Below, piece by piece: positions 24,736-37,634 of a stretch of DNA of 64,000 bases. The position numbers and the translations under genes were made by a program. The stretch covers positions 4,278,001 through 4,342,000 of the forward strand of contig JACCLO010000004.1 in assembly GCA_029448655.1 (NCBI GenBank). Direction: 5' to 3'. A model generated the notes under the pieces. The model worked only from the letters and a program-made list of their open reading frames with translations, had not been told where the DNA came from and did no database searches. Source of the stretch: Wolfiporia cocos. Lineage: Eukaryota; Basidiomycota; Agaricomycetes; Polyporales; Phaeolaceae. Within the stretch, counting starts at the first letter, position 1. Every line of letters begins with the position of its first letter.

Positions 24736-25425
24736 TCAAGGTGTGTTTTCTTGCGGTGCTTCGTCCGCCGACGAAGCATTCAAATCGACAAAGCCAAAGT
24801 ATCGGCTGCGACCTAGGGCGGCCTCGTCCCTTGGGAGCTTCTCGCCCTTGTTGAGCACGATACCGACGTACTTGCGCACTCCGCGCGAATGATCCTCCTT
24901 GTAGAAACGCACATGGCCTGGCACTAACGCGAAGAGGGTGTGGTCGCGGCCCATTCCCACCTATTCGCACAAGGCAAGTCGATGAGTGAGTCATAGAGCA
25001 TAAATGGAGGAGCTTACGTGTTGTCCCGGGTGGAATTGCGTCCCCCGCTGACGGACAAGGATGTTCCCGGGCACGACGAATTCATCTGTGCCAGAACGAT
25101 CACTTCTCGTATGTCTTGCTCAATGTATGCGGCTGAAGAGTCATACCTGAGAACTTCTTGACACCTAATCGTTTCCCTGGCGAACCGCCGTTGTTCGACA
25201 CGGAGCCACCAGCACGCTTGGTGGCGGTACGCACGGACCCCAGCCCTGTGGAGAATTTGGTGAGGCGCCTGCGCGCAAGCACTGGAATGCGGACCTGTGG
25301 CACAAAATGGGCTCCGCAAAGGATGGAGAGAGCGTGCGAGCGACCAGATAGTCATGTCTATGCCAAGTGACCGCCGAGGCCGTGCGAGACAATGAGCTGT
25401 GGGATGTGCAGTGAAAGAGCAGCAA
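24736..25425 (-). CDS. Mitochondrial large-subunit ribosomal protein bL27m
   Basis: Contains the bL27 core: [29 protein letters not shown], then after an intron [20 protein letters not shown] and GQH, then [22 protein letters not shown]-terminal extension of about 55 residues follows ([15 protein letters not shown].. ending APQENTP). The N-terminal part ([16 protein letters not shown]) is basic and fits a mitochondrial targeting peptide. The core frame has no ATG of its own upstream. A start at 25425 ([18 protein letters not shown]) joined by a 78-nt GT-AG intron restores the frame, so I used it, but the donor GTCACT is weak and this first exon is tentative. Divergent from SKP1, with 137 bp between starts. 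Confidence 0.85.
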
Positions 25426-25562
25426 GAAGCACCCCTACCGCCACAACGCTTACATAACCCCGTGGGTGATATTAAACGCTCAAATCGCATCCTCCACACT
25501 GCTCCGACCACTCACCGCTTGAACGGCAACCTCTGCACCTCGCCTTCCAGTGTACACTTACG

Positions 25563-26345
25563 ATGGTTCTTCTCGTTACATCAGACAATGAGCAGTTCGT
25601 TGTTGACAAGGAGGTGGCTGAGCGCAGCGTCCTCATCAAGAACATGCTCGAAGGTGATCATCGCCACACATGCGCACGAGGGCGAGTCCCGCTGACCGAG
25701 CACGCTAGATGTCGGCGAGAGCGACCAGCCCATCCCGCTGCCCAACGTCTCGTCCAGCGTCTTGAAGAAGGTACGTGCTGTGTCACTCGATGCGGCGTCG
25801 ATGCTTTCTTCAATCGCGCAGGCGCGCTGACACGCGGTGTCTTGCAGGTGCTCGAGTACTGCGAACACCATCGCGGCGAGCCCCTGCCAACAACAGAGTC
25901 GGACCAAAGCCAGGACGAGACGCGGAAGCGGACGACCGACATCAGCGAGTGGGACCAGAAGTTCATCACGGTCGATCAAGAGATGCTTTTTGAGATCATC
26001 CTTGCGGCCAACTACCTCGACATCAAGCCCCTGCTGTCAGTCCTGCTTTTTTCTGACTTGCTTGCTCGTCGCTCACGCAGACTCTGACGCAGGGACGTTG
26101 GATGCAAAACTGTGGCAAACATGATAAAGGGTAAGACCCCTGAGGAGATCCGCAAGCTCTTCAACATCGTCAACGACTTCACGCCTGAGGAGGAGGTGCG
26201 TCTCTACATGAGGTGATTTCGATGCCGTCCTGACCATTCTGCGAATCTAGGCTCAAATCAAGAAGGAGAACGTGAGCCTCCGTTTGCCTAAACTCTTGAG
26301 CTTAGTTGACAGACTACTTTACAGGAATGGGCGGAGGATCGCTAA
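25563..26345 (+). CDS. SKP1: SKP1, SCF ubiquitin-ligase adaptor
   Basis: Six exons give [60 protein letters not shown], a long loop and [29 protein letters not shown], then [41 protein letters not shown] and EWAEDR. This is the full BTB/POZ fold with the C-terminal F-box-binding helices, about 160 residues, matching the family length. SKP1 bridges CUL1 and F-box proteins in the nucleus and cytosol. The final exons are very small (AQIKKEN is 21 nt). It shares a 137-bp divergent promoter with bL27m. A second, altered copy lies 5 kb upstream. Confidence 0.95.
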
Positions 26346-26728
26346 GCATTGGGCATGTTCCCGTTCTCATACTGCATCTTGTCGTCGTACATCTCTCCGC
26401 TGTCCTTCCATGACCTCTCATCGCGCCTCGTATGTGTGTATTGATACAGAGAATAGTATGATGGCTCGTAGACGCCGTTTGTATGTCCGAAGTCCGCACA
26501 ATTCAGCGAACATTCCTGGATCTGAAGTTTCCTCATTCTATGAACTCTTTGAGTTTGAGTTTGCGCCCATGTATGCATTGTATCCAGGCGCCATCCCAGC
26601 TGCATAAATGGATATGCAACGGCACACAATTTCGAAGGCCTATAATACAACGTTAACGCGTCGCGGAATCTATCATCCGCCACCACTTGTCCGCGCGTTG
26701 CACTCTCCGTAACGCCTCTTATGCCCCC
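26346..26728. other. Intergenic region, no gene seen
   Basis: This gap between SKP1 and the capping enzyme gene has the same transcription direction on both sides. It probably contains the SKP1 3' untranslated region and the capping-enzyme promoter. No conserved frame or element was recognised. Confidence 0.4.
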
Positions 26729-28614
26729 ATGTCGCGAATACCTGAACTGCCCGGCTCTCCTGTCCCTGCAAGGAGTGAACAAGAGCAATGGCTGAGACAG
26801 AACGTAGCACGGCTCTGCCAGCTCGAGAATGAACGGTAAGCACTATTCCAGTGCCTGCGTTGGTCGTCCGACACCGGATCGCTGCAGGTTCCCCGGCAGC
26901 CAGCCAGTGAGCTTCGGGATGCAGGACCTCGACAAGCTCGAGGGTAAAGAGTAAGCCTCCGCGCTCGTTCGCGAACGCCACTGACCGTCCACCCCGCCCG
27001 TCCCAGCTACTGGGTCTGCGAAAAGTCGGACGGCGTCCGCGTGCTGCTGCTGGTGCTCACCAACATCCACACGATGGACCAGATGGTCTACCTGGTGCGT
27101 CCCGCCGGCGCACGCGCGCGCGCGCGCCGACATGCTCACGGCGCCGCGCAGATCGACCGGCACAACAGCTATCGCGAGCTGAGCGGGCTCTACTTCCCGC
27201 ACCACGAGGACCCCACGAAGCCGCTGCGCAGCACCCTCGTCGACGGCGAGCTCGTCGTCGACGTCGACCCGCGCACCCAGCACGTGCGTCCTCCCTGCCC
27301 CTGCGTGTCCCTGTTCCGCCCCGCACGCCGCGGCGGCGCGACTCACGCCGTTTGTTCGCCTGCCAGGAGACGCTGCGCTACCTCGCGTTCGACTGCCTCG
27401 TCGTCGACGACCAGAACGTCATGTCCAAGCCGCTCGACAAGCGCTATGGCGTACGTCCCCGGCCCGCTCCCGCGTGTGCGCGCACGCTGACCCGCCGCCC
27501 CGGACAGCGCCTGAAGCTGTGGTTCCACCAGCCGTACGCCAAGATGATGCGAGAGTTCCCGCACATGGCGCAGACGCAGCCGTTCGAGTGAGTGCGCGCG
27601 CTGCGCCGCGGCGGACACGCGAGCTCACCCGTGCGAGTGTCCAGGATCAAAGTGAAGGAGGTCAAGTTCTCGTACCATGTCGGCGACGTGTTCAACATCG
27701 ACCTGCCCGCGCTGCAGCACGGGAACGACGGCTTGATATACACCTGCGCGGAGACCCCGTACATGCCAGGCACAGATCAAAATATGTAGGTCCCTGTGTT
27801 TCATGCCGCCGCTGTACATCACGCCTCACCCGCGGCTTCCCAGACTAAAGTGGAAGCCGCCATCAGAAAACTCGATCGACTTCAAGCTCGTGCTCCGCTT
27901 CCCGCCGCACACGGCGGGCAAGGGGCCGCCGCAGCCCGACTTCTACGCAAAGCCGGTCTTCGAGCTGCACGTGTACTGCGGGGACGAGCGCGGCGCGGCG
28001 CGGTACGAGTTTTACGACGTGATGCACGTCGCGGACGACGAGTGGGAGAGGTGCGTGCGCGCGCCGCGCGCGGACCGACCGCCGTGCTGACTCTCCCGCC
28101 CCGCGCAGCCTGAAGGCGTCGGGCGAGCAGGTCGACGAGCGGATCGTGGAGGTGCACTGGGACCTCGCACACGAGCGCTGGCGCATGATGCGCTTCCGCG
28201 ACGACAAGCCCGCGGGGAACTTCAAGACCGTCGTCGACAACATCATCCAGACGATCCACGACGGCGTCGAGAAGGAGCAGGTGAGCGCCGCCGCCCCGTC
28301 CCTCCTGCCTCGCGCCTCACCGCCGCCCGCCACAGCTCATCGAGCGCAGCGCGGCGATCCGCAACGCGTGGAAGGCGCGCCACGGGCAGCCCGCCGCGAC
28401 GCAGCCGACGCAGCCGCCCGCGCCGCCACCCGCGCCGCGGCACACGCGCCCACCACCCTCGAGTGCGCCCCCGAACGCGGCGCAGAGCCAGGGCAAGCCG
28501 CCGCCGCCCGCGAAGGCGCCGCCGGCGGACGCCGCGCCGCGGTACGGCCCGCTCGCGGCGTCGCGCTGGAGCAAGGTGACCGGGCCCACGGTCGTCGCGG
28601 GGATGTCGAGGTGA
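26729..28614 (+). CDS. CEG1: mRNA guanylyltransferase (capping enzyme alpha subunit)
   Basis: Transfers GMP from GTP to the 5' end of nascent RNA polymerase II transcripts. Starts MSRIPELPGSPVPARSEQEQ. The nucleotidyltransferase motif I is EKSDGVR with the GMP-accepting Lys at about residue 63. Motif III is near LVDGELVVD, motif IV near IKVKEVKFSYHVGDVF, and motif V is in the OB-fold part (SENSIDFKLVLRF, YEFYDVMHVADDEWE, HWDLAHERWRMMRFRDDKPA). About nine exons with short, extremely GC-rich introns. The C-terminus carries a Pro/Ala-rich tail (TQPTQPPAPPPAPRHTRPP) of about 80 residues, which is unusually long. An alternative ATG at 26721 is in another frame. No separate RNA triphosphatase is present in the window, as expected for fungi. 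Confidence 0.93.
27111..27128. repeat. Alternating CG tract in an intron
   Basis: A run of alternating C and G (CACGCGCGCGCGCGCGCG) inside an intron of the guanylyltransferase gene. Alternating purine-pyrimidine DNA can adopt the Z form; there is no direct evidence that it does here. Confidence 0.7.
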
Positions 28615-30211
28615 CGCGCGCGGCGGGCGGGCCTCGGCGCACGGGTATGTATGGGCGATGTCGTGTAGCGGGACCCGGGGTAATGCGAGCAGAAGCCAGA
28701 GGCCGCGGCGCGCACGAGCATGTTGCGGACGTACGACAGGCGGACGGGCGCCGCGGCGCGCGGCCGAGGACGCGCCCGACGCGCCCGACGCGCGGCTGTC
28801 AGAAGCGCGTATTCCGGCCGACGTCGCGGCGTGTCGCCTGTCGGCGCGGCGCGGATCGTCGTCTCGGCGGCGCGGATCGGCGGCGCGCAGGAGGCTCGGA
28901 TTCGCGTTCGCGTTCGCGTCCGGGATCGGCGCCGCACGCGCCGCACGCGTGGCCGCGGGTTGCGTACGAGTGTACGGTGTGTGTACGTATAGTGTACGTC
29001 GTGTCTGTACAAATGGAGCGCGTGGGTGGAGAACGAGCGCTAGCGCTTGGGCACCCGCCACCAGCGGTTCTCGCCAAGCCACAATCAAGATGAGAATCGA
29101 GCGAAGCGGCGCGGTGTGGCATGCGTGTTCGGCGCCAGCGCGTTGCGTGGCGACCGAAGCCCACAAGCACAATTAACACTAGCAGAGCTTCTTTCTTGGG
29201 CCGTCGTATTGTTGCCTCGGTAGCGACGACAGAACAAACGGGCACCCGCGCGTGCACAACAAAACGACACTTTGGTTACCATTCATTTCATTTCATTGGC
29301 CACAACGGCGCGAGCGCGCGTACTACGGTACAGCGTGTGGTCCCATGTCGTATTGTACAACGGTCAGTTCGGTATCACATATCGGGCTTAGGCTTCGGTC
29401 CGGCGACGACGGCACGGGGCACAGGCACAACAAGGGCAGCAGCGGGGCTCTAACACAAACAGAGAGAGAGAGAGAGACAACGCGACCGGAACAAAAGCGT
29501 GGACGTCGAGGGCGGAAAACAAAACGACAACAAAGATGGCACAGCGAAGCGTATATGGACAGAGATGGGCGGCATGTACATCGTTACACAGCGAGCGGCG
29601 TGTGAGGACAGAACAACAAAGGATGGAGACAGCGGAAATGCGTGTGGCGGCGGATGGGTGTCGCGCGTCGCGCAGCGCAGAGGGCGGCCTCGGCTGTGGC
29701 GTCAAGAATTGCGCGCGTCGGGCGCGAGGCGCGGGCCGTCTCTAGTGCGCGGCGTGCGCGGCGCGAAGAGCGGGTAGGCTGGTTGTGCAGCGGGCAGCGC
29801 GGGCAAGACGGCGTGATCGTGGTCGTAATCGGACGGCTGTGTTCGTGCGTGCGCGGCGGCTGCGGATGATAGCGATGTTCGTGACATCGTGCGGGTCGTG
29901 GCTCGTACCAATAGAGCCTGTTCTCTCTTCAGCCGCGCGGGCCCCCTCCTGCGAGGGGCACTCCCGCGCATTCATCATCGTCGCCGTCGTCAGAGCCAAA
30001 GCGGAGCGGAACAAGAGACGCAAGACACGGGCGCATGGGGCTAGGATGTGCATAAGTGGTCGTGGTCGTGCATGGTCGTCGGCGCAGCGGGGCCAGCATC
30101 GTTTTGTGCGGCGCAACGGCGCGCGCCGCGCGGATTCGGCTCCCTCACCCACCTCCTTCTAACAACCCCCGCGACGTCGTCCTCCCGACCCGAACAGCGG
30201 ACGGCACTCGC
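28615..30211. other. GC-rich intergenic region with simple repeats
   Basis: Both strands have long overlapping open frames, but this is expected at such high GC and no domain is visible. Simple elements include three TTCGCG units at 28901-28918, a GTAC-rich patch at about 28968-29010 and a GA tract at 29461-29476. The region lies between the 3' ends of two convergent genes and probably holds their untranslated tails. Confidence 0.4.
29461..29476. repeat. GA dinucleotide microsatellite
   Basis: About eight consecutive AG/GA units in intergenic DNA. Confidence 0.85.
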
Positions 30212-31285
30212 TCAGAAGAACAGCTCGTCCACATCCGCACGCGTCGTCGAGAAGAACGGGGGCGTCGCCGAGCGGCGTTTTTCAACGGCCGAGCACGTCG
30301 CCGCGCGCGGGCGCGAAGCACCCAGCGCCGCGCCGAACCCAAAGTCGAACGCGAAGCTCTCCGCGCCGCGGTCCGCGGCGCCGCCGAGCGTCAGCGTGTC
30401 CGCAAAGCCCGCGTCGAGGTCGTGCTCGAGGTCCCACTCGCGCTCGGCGTCAGCGTCGGCGAAGGAGATGGCCGAGAACGACGACGCGAGCGCCGCGTCC
30501 GTGTCCTTCTCGCAGCCGAGGGTGAGCTGCAGGCCCGAGAAGCCGCCGTCGAGGCCGAGGCCGAGCGGGAGCCCGAACGGCGCATACTCGTCGTCGGGCG
30601 TGCTCGCGAAGGAGAAGGACGCGTCCGACGAGGACGGGGAGGACGCGTCGGAGAAGGGCGAGGGCGGCGCGTCAAAGTCGGGCGAGAAGAGGTCGTGTGC
30701 GGGCTCGAGCGCGGGCGTGCACGGGGAGAGCGTGAGCGCGGCGAGGCGGGGGACGAGCGGCGAGGGCGTGAGCGCGAGGGCGTCGAGCTGCAGCAGATGG
30801 CACGTCAGTACGCGGCACGGTGAGGAGGACGGAGCGGGACGCACCTCGGGGGAGGGGACGCTGTAGTCGGGCGACACGTCGTCGAAGGAGAGGACGTCGC
30901 GCGCGGGCAGCCACGCGGGCAGGGGCAGCACGGGCGCGTCGTCGTCTTCGACCGGCAGGGCAGACGCGATGGCCACGGGCGCAGGGGCGGGCGCAGGGGC
31001 CGGGGCGGGGTCGGCGGCGGGGGCGGGCACGGACGCGTCGTTCTCGTCGTCCGAGTCGGGGTCGGGGACCGCGTGCGGGGCAGGGTCGCACTGGCCGTCG
31101 TGGACGAGCCACCAGTCGATGTCGGCGAGGACACGGCGGTGGGCGACGTCGGTGCCGGGGACGCGGCGGGGGGCAGGGTGGCCCGCGCGGGCGACGGTGC
31201 TGCTGGCGGCGGGGGAGAGGGAGGGGGGCGCGGAGTAGGGTGCGCGGCGAGCGGGCGAGGAGAGGGTGCGGCGGAGAGAGGGCAT
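30212..31285 (-). CDS. Hypothetical low-complexity protein with acidic Pro-Ala tract
   Basis: The ATG at 31285 opens MPSLRRTLSSPARRAPYSAP. A probable conserved block follows, RRVLADIDWWLVHDGQ, then an acidic patch (DPDSDDENDAS) and a perfect Ala-Pro alternation (PAPAPAPAPAP). A GTGCGT..CTGCAG segment of 57 nt at about 30790 lies after SVPSPE and is probably an intron, although it keeps the frame. The C-terminal half is Ser/Phe/Asp-rich (SDASFSFASTPDDEYAPFG, EREWDLEHDLDAGF) and looks disordered. About 340 residues, no membrane segment, no enzyme motif. The strong codon bias and the non-random acidic composition favour a real gene, but the function is unknown. Confidence 0.6.
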   Translation of the reverse strand: MPSLRRTLSSPARRAPYSAPPSLSPAASSTVARAGHPAPRRVPGTDVAHRRVLADIDWWLVHDGQCDPAPHAVPDPDSDDENDASVPAPAADPAPAPAPAPAPVAIASALPVEDDDAPVLPLPAWLPARDVLSFDDVSPDYSVPSPEVRPAPSSSPCRVLTCHLLQLDALALTPSPLVPRLAALTLSPCTPALEPAHDLFSPDFDAPPSPFSDASSPSSSDASFSFASTPDDEYAPFGLPLGLGLDGGFSGLQLTLGCEKDTDAALASSFSAISFADADAEREWDLEHDLDAGFADTLTLGGAADRGAESFAFDFGFGAALGASRPRAATCSAVEKRRSATPPFFSTTRADVDELFF

Positions 31286-31479
31286 GGCTCTGCAAGCAAG
31301 AGGCAAGAGGTGGACGACGACAAGAAGAGACGAGCTAGGGGAGAGACGATAGGGGACAATATATAGGCAGAGCTAACGTGGGCAATTTCGGATGTGATGT
31401 GTGAAGGGGCAGCGGGCGCTCGAGGGCCCGCTGTGCTTGTGCCCCATTTGCGCGTCCGGCCACGCGAGACTGTCCTGTG

Positions 31480-31584
31480 CTGCTGTACGTCGTCCCCGCT
31501 CGCCTGCACGCCGTCCGCGCCCGCCTGCACGTCGCCCACGCCTGCCTGCACGCCGCGCCCGCCTGCCCGCACGCCGCGGATGCT
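31480..31584. repeat. 21-bp minisatellite, five units
   Basis: Five successive units of exactly 21 bp, with the consensus close to CGCCTGCACGCCGCCCGCGCC. Boundaries are 31480, 31501, 31522, 31543 and 31564. Because 21 is a multiple of three, the array keeps frames open as 7-residue repeats such as GVQAGVG DVQAGAD on the minus strand. Confidence 0.85.
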
Positions 31585-34500
31585 CGCGCGGTGGCGGCCA
31601 CAGCACGCGTCGCGTCGCGGTTCAAAGTCGAACATGGCCGGCGTGGCAGCCAATGGGGGGCTGCGGTGCGCGTGCCACAGACGCGTCGCTTCTGTCACGT
31701 CACGTAGCAGCCATCATTCATTTCCGCGCGTGACGGTCACCGCGCGCGGTCGGGCCGGCCCCACGGCGGTCTGCTTCCCAGCCAGGAACGCAGCAACGCG
31801 CCGGCGAAATCGCGCAGACTTATCAGACGAGCCCTCGAATGCGCCGACACGAGGCTGCCTTCGCCGCGCACACGTCAACGTCATCCGCCTCCGCCCCCGA
31901 GCTCGCCATTCCGGGCGCGACGATCGCCGCGTGCCCCATTCCGTCCCCGCATACCCACACGCGCGCCACAGACGCGTCTGCGTTCCCACCGCGGCACAGG
32001 GCGCGTCGACGCGTGCCCCTCCGCTCGACGCGACGCGACGCACGCCCTCGCATCGCCAGCCAGCGCGGGCGCCCGGGCGCGGACGCAGCGGCCAGCGCAC
32101 CATTCCGCCCTGCATTCTTGGTCGCTGTCACCCGCGCGGTCACGGGGGCGCGTCAGGGCACGTCGGATCCACTCTCGTCCCATTCCGTTCGGGGCCAGAC
32201 CTGGAACACCGAAGCTGCCGCGGGTTCCCAGATGGCCTCGCAGGCAAATCTGCCGGCCGGGGTTCGCTGCTGCGCGTCCGGGAAGCACGTCCGCGTGGAG
32301 CGCCGACGCCGTGCAGTTGGCTCGAGCCTAAGGCCTAAACGGGCGGAGATGCGAGAGATAGAGACATCGATGTGGCGTATGACATCAAGCGTGGCGTATC
32401 CAAGGGAGGCCCTCGCACGCCGAGTGAGAACACTGCCTCGACGTCTGCCACGGCGCTGCTTTCTGCGCGGATTTCCCGGAATCGTGACTCGGCGGGTAGA
32501 AGGAACAGCGACCGTCCCCAATCAGGGACCACACCATCCTCCGTCCATCACGGTCCCGGGGCAGGATCAAGTGATGCGCTCGCCGCGAGCCCCGGATCCG
32601 AGTCCTACGCAACTGAGCGGGTGCAATGCGCTCAGCTTCAGTGCTGCTGTCACTGACAGCGCGCCACACAAGCCACACGTACCTGCGCCAGTGCATGCAC
32701 CGTACGCAAGCGCTGATGTCATCCCCGCGTCCGCCCCCGTCGCCGCCCGCGGACGCCAGCACGGTCCCGCTCGCTGCCGCGGTGCACGATCTGCGCGCGG
32801 GCGTCCGCAGTACGTAATCCAAGCTCGGACACACTACCACGCTCCGGGTCCCGGGCCCGTTGCGCTCGCGTAGATAAGTCGAGCGTAGCAGGGTCCGCGA
32901 CGCCACACCATACAGTCGAGTTGCGCCCCAACGGTCGAGTGCCAGCGGGGCCAGGTTGGCCATATCCCACCTGCCAACGCTACTGCGTCCGCAACCCCAC
33001 CCCTAGCAGGAACGAAGCTTGAGGACGGTGGGGCGACAACGCCTGGGTGCGGGTCTGGGTATTTGCCTTTCGCCCCAGTCCCTTGATGCATCTGCCGCCG
33101 CCACACCGCAGCATCGCACCTTATCCCCGCCCACACCGATCGGGGCGCGGCGTCTGGGCGGGGGTGGCGTGATGCCGCGGTCGAGCACCCCTGATTCGTG
33201 TCCGTGCTGAGATGATCGGGCCCGGCTGTGCGGCAGTGCACCTCGCGACGCGCGCGGTCGCCCAGCGCCCGCGCAATTGAGTGCGACTCTATGGCGCGGC
33301 GCTGCGGGTGTGGCGCGCCTTCGGCCACACTAGTACACCTGCTTTGTGTCTGTGGTTCATTCATCCGTGCACAGGTACCGCAATATTGCCACTCTTGGCT
33401 AGGAGTTGCCGGTGAGACTCGGACGCGGACATTCGAGGCTGGGGGGTGCACAGCAGCGTGGCGGTGCACCTTCTAAATTTTCGGGTGGATATGTTCCCCC
33501 GGAAGAGACACGGATTCTAGGTTCTATGAACGCACAGGAAACTGATCGATCGTGTTGCTGTACATGTACCGCTCTGCTGCGCGGACGCGGATATGTGTAA
33601 TTGCTGGCGAGGGACGCGATGCATATGTCCCCAATCATGATGGAGAAGGTGTTGGTAGTATGGTATGTGGATGACACTTTCCTTGGCGAGAGTGCGCTGT
33701 CATTCAGTTATATTGACGGGTCACGATGGACAGATATACATAGAGCTTTGAATGCGATAGCGGCTTCCGTTAGGAGGCTGGATTCTAGGCCTCTGCTCCT
33801 AGGCTTCACAGACATAGGGGTATCAGTTACTGTGCTGCTGTGCATATGCAGGTACGTGCCGCCCTAATGGAGAACATGGTGATGTCCGAGCGAGACATGG
33901 CTCATGTCTGTTCATAGCTTGGATAAGATTCGATATCACCAAAATCACGTCGGTGATTGTGGAGCCGGCGACGGCGACGCAGGCGATTGTAAATGTGAAG
34001 TGCATCAAGACCGGTAGATCCGCGTGCACTGGCGGTTGTGTGTAGATCTCAATCGCTTTGTGACAATGTGAGATGTGATGACAACTGCCTGATAGATCAC
34101 GACGGGCAGATACGACATTGGGACAGTTGAACTCTGCATGCAGACGACTCAACATTACGTGCGTCAGCATGCCGGTACGTCAGCATATCGACTGATTTTG
34201 TACGTGTACGTGCGAGTGCCGTGATGGTTGCCACCTTGGATCACACCCTCCACAACGCGCTTTTGTGCAAGAAACTCGTCGTCGAGAGCGGGCAATTGCA
34301 TATAGGCGCACGCGTACTCGCCTCGTGCTGTATCTGGCCTGGCATGCTTGGCGGACGCGGCGGATGTCGCAAGCATCCGACGGTGAGACGATATGTGGCA
34401 CCGCCATGGAATCTTGTCGCTGTCCCGACACGCTAACACGCGCACTATCGCTCAATTCCAGGGCGTAGACTGTATTGCTGCTGGTTCCATTTCATTGCTA

Positions 34501-35421
34501 GCCATTCGAATCACACCAATCATATCTTGTGTCAGCCATGGTGATGCATGGACGCACGGCGTCATGTGGCGCGCGTCGCGCTACTGTGACAACAGCCCAC
34601 TAATCGTACCCTCCAACAGAGCACTGGCGTCGTCGTTCATTCCTTAGGCTCCAATCCTCGATATTACCTCCAATATTTGATGTGGCACGAATGCACGTCG
34701 CGCGTGCCCGCTGCCCACGACACGGATCAATCACGATCAGTCACTGTGGTCGCCAACAACGTCTCTGCAGTAATGTCTGCTGCGCGCTCCCAGGCTCATG
34801 TCCGCCCGATCGCGAAGCGGTCGTCACTCTCACTCTGGCCGACCCTGATGACGACGACGCGTGATGTACTGATGTTGATGACTCGAGCAACGAAGCAAGA
34901 TCACGCGCGTGATCGAGACTTTACGCGTTACGCCCTGCGACTGCCCTCCTCGTCGCCATCCCACCTGTTGCTTCGCACGTCTGTCGCGCAGGCTCTACCC
35001 GCCGGGCACGAGACGAGCGCGCGCAGTATAAATCGACATCAGCGCCACGCACGATGGGCAGATGTTCGCGATCGCGTGATTGCTGGGATGCATACTTGCG
35101 ATTGCGATGCATCTGACTCGGCGGCGCGAATGCGACGTGAGTTTGGAGCTGGGCGCACTCCGCTGAATGGGTCCGGACATCTCGGAGTGAGCCTGTGGCT
35201 CGTCACGGCGCCTCCGGGCGGAGCGGGCAATGTTAAATTCAGAAAGCAATGTTAAATTCAGAATTCAGAGATCAGCTGGTGAAGGGCGCTCCTGCTGACT
35301 GTTGCGTTTCGACAACTCCAAACTCCAAATTAGAGTGGCGCGAGCGTCTGCGGACAACGGACGGGCGCTGCATATTTGAATGAGATTCAAGAAAGACTGC
35401 GTATACAATGTACGATCACAA

Positions 35422-35440
35422 TGTGCAGGCTACAAGTACA
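35422..35440. repeat. Flank repeat shared with 39798-39816
   Basis: The 19-mer TGTGCAGGCTACAAGTACA occurs here, about 60 bp beyond the stop of halogenase copy 1, and again at 39798-39816 beyond the stop of copy 2. Similar bases extend on both sides (GTAC.ATCA before; CAAGACA, CACGG and AGCGGGT after, with a gap), so the duplicated block is longer than the genes. Confidence 0.75.
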
Positions 35441-35498
35441 AGACATGGAACGCAACACGGAGCGGGTCTATGCACAATACCAACTCTGAGAACAGCGC

Positions 35499-37634
<2,136 letters not shown>

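Larger units (their letters stand above)
31286..35498. other. Intergenic region with minisatellite, no supported gene
   Basis: To about 33 kb the DNA is extremely GC-rich and long frames overlap on both strands, including a 344-codon plus-strand frame at 31839-32873 with Arg/Ala/Pro-rich, domain-free content. From about 33 to 35.4 kb the composition becomes ordinary, and only short frames remain. A weakly membrane-protein-like stretch (HFTFTIACVAVAGSTITDVI, minus strand near 33,960) could be a remnant of a fungal multi-pass protein, but its neighbours are not coherent. Confidence 0.4.

Noticed and set aside
28146..29172. Frames of about 230-315 codons on both strands across and after the capping-enzyme end
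   Set aside because: They overlap true capping-enzyme exons in the wrong frame or are Arg/Ala-rich products of GC bias.
31839..32873. 344-codon plus-strand frame
   Set aside because: Frames are open by chance at this GC content; competing long frames exist on the other strand, and no motif or splice pattern supports it.
33823..34170. Minus-strand stretch resembling a multi-pass DUF6534-type protein (FTFTIACVAVAGSTITDVI)
   Set aside because: Only one helix-like segment is convincing, and exons before and after could not be joined in frame.
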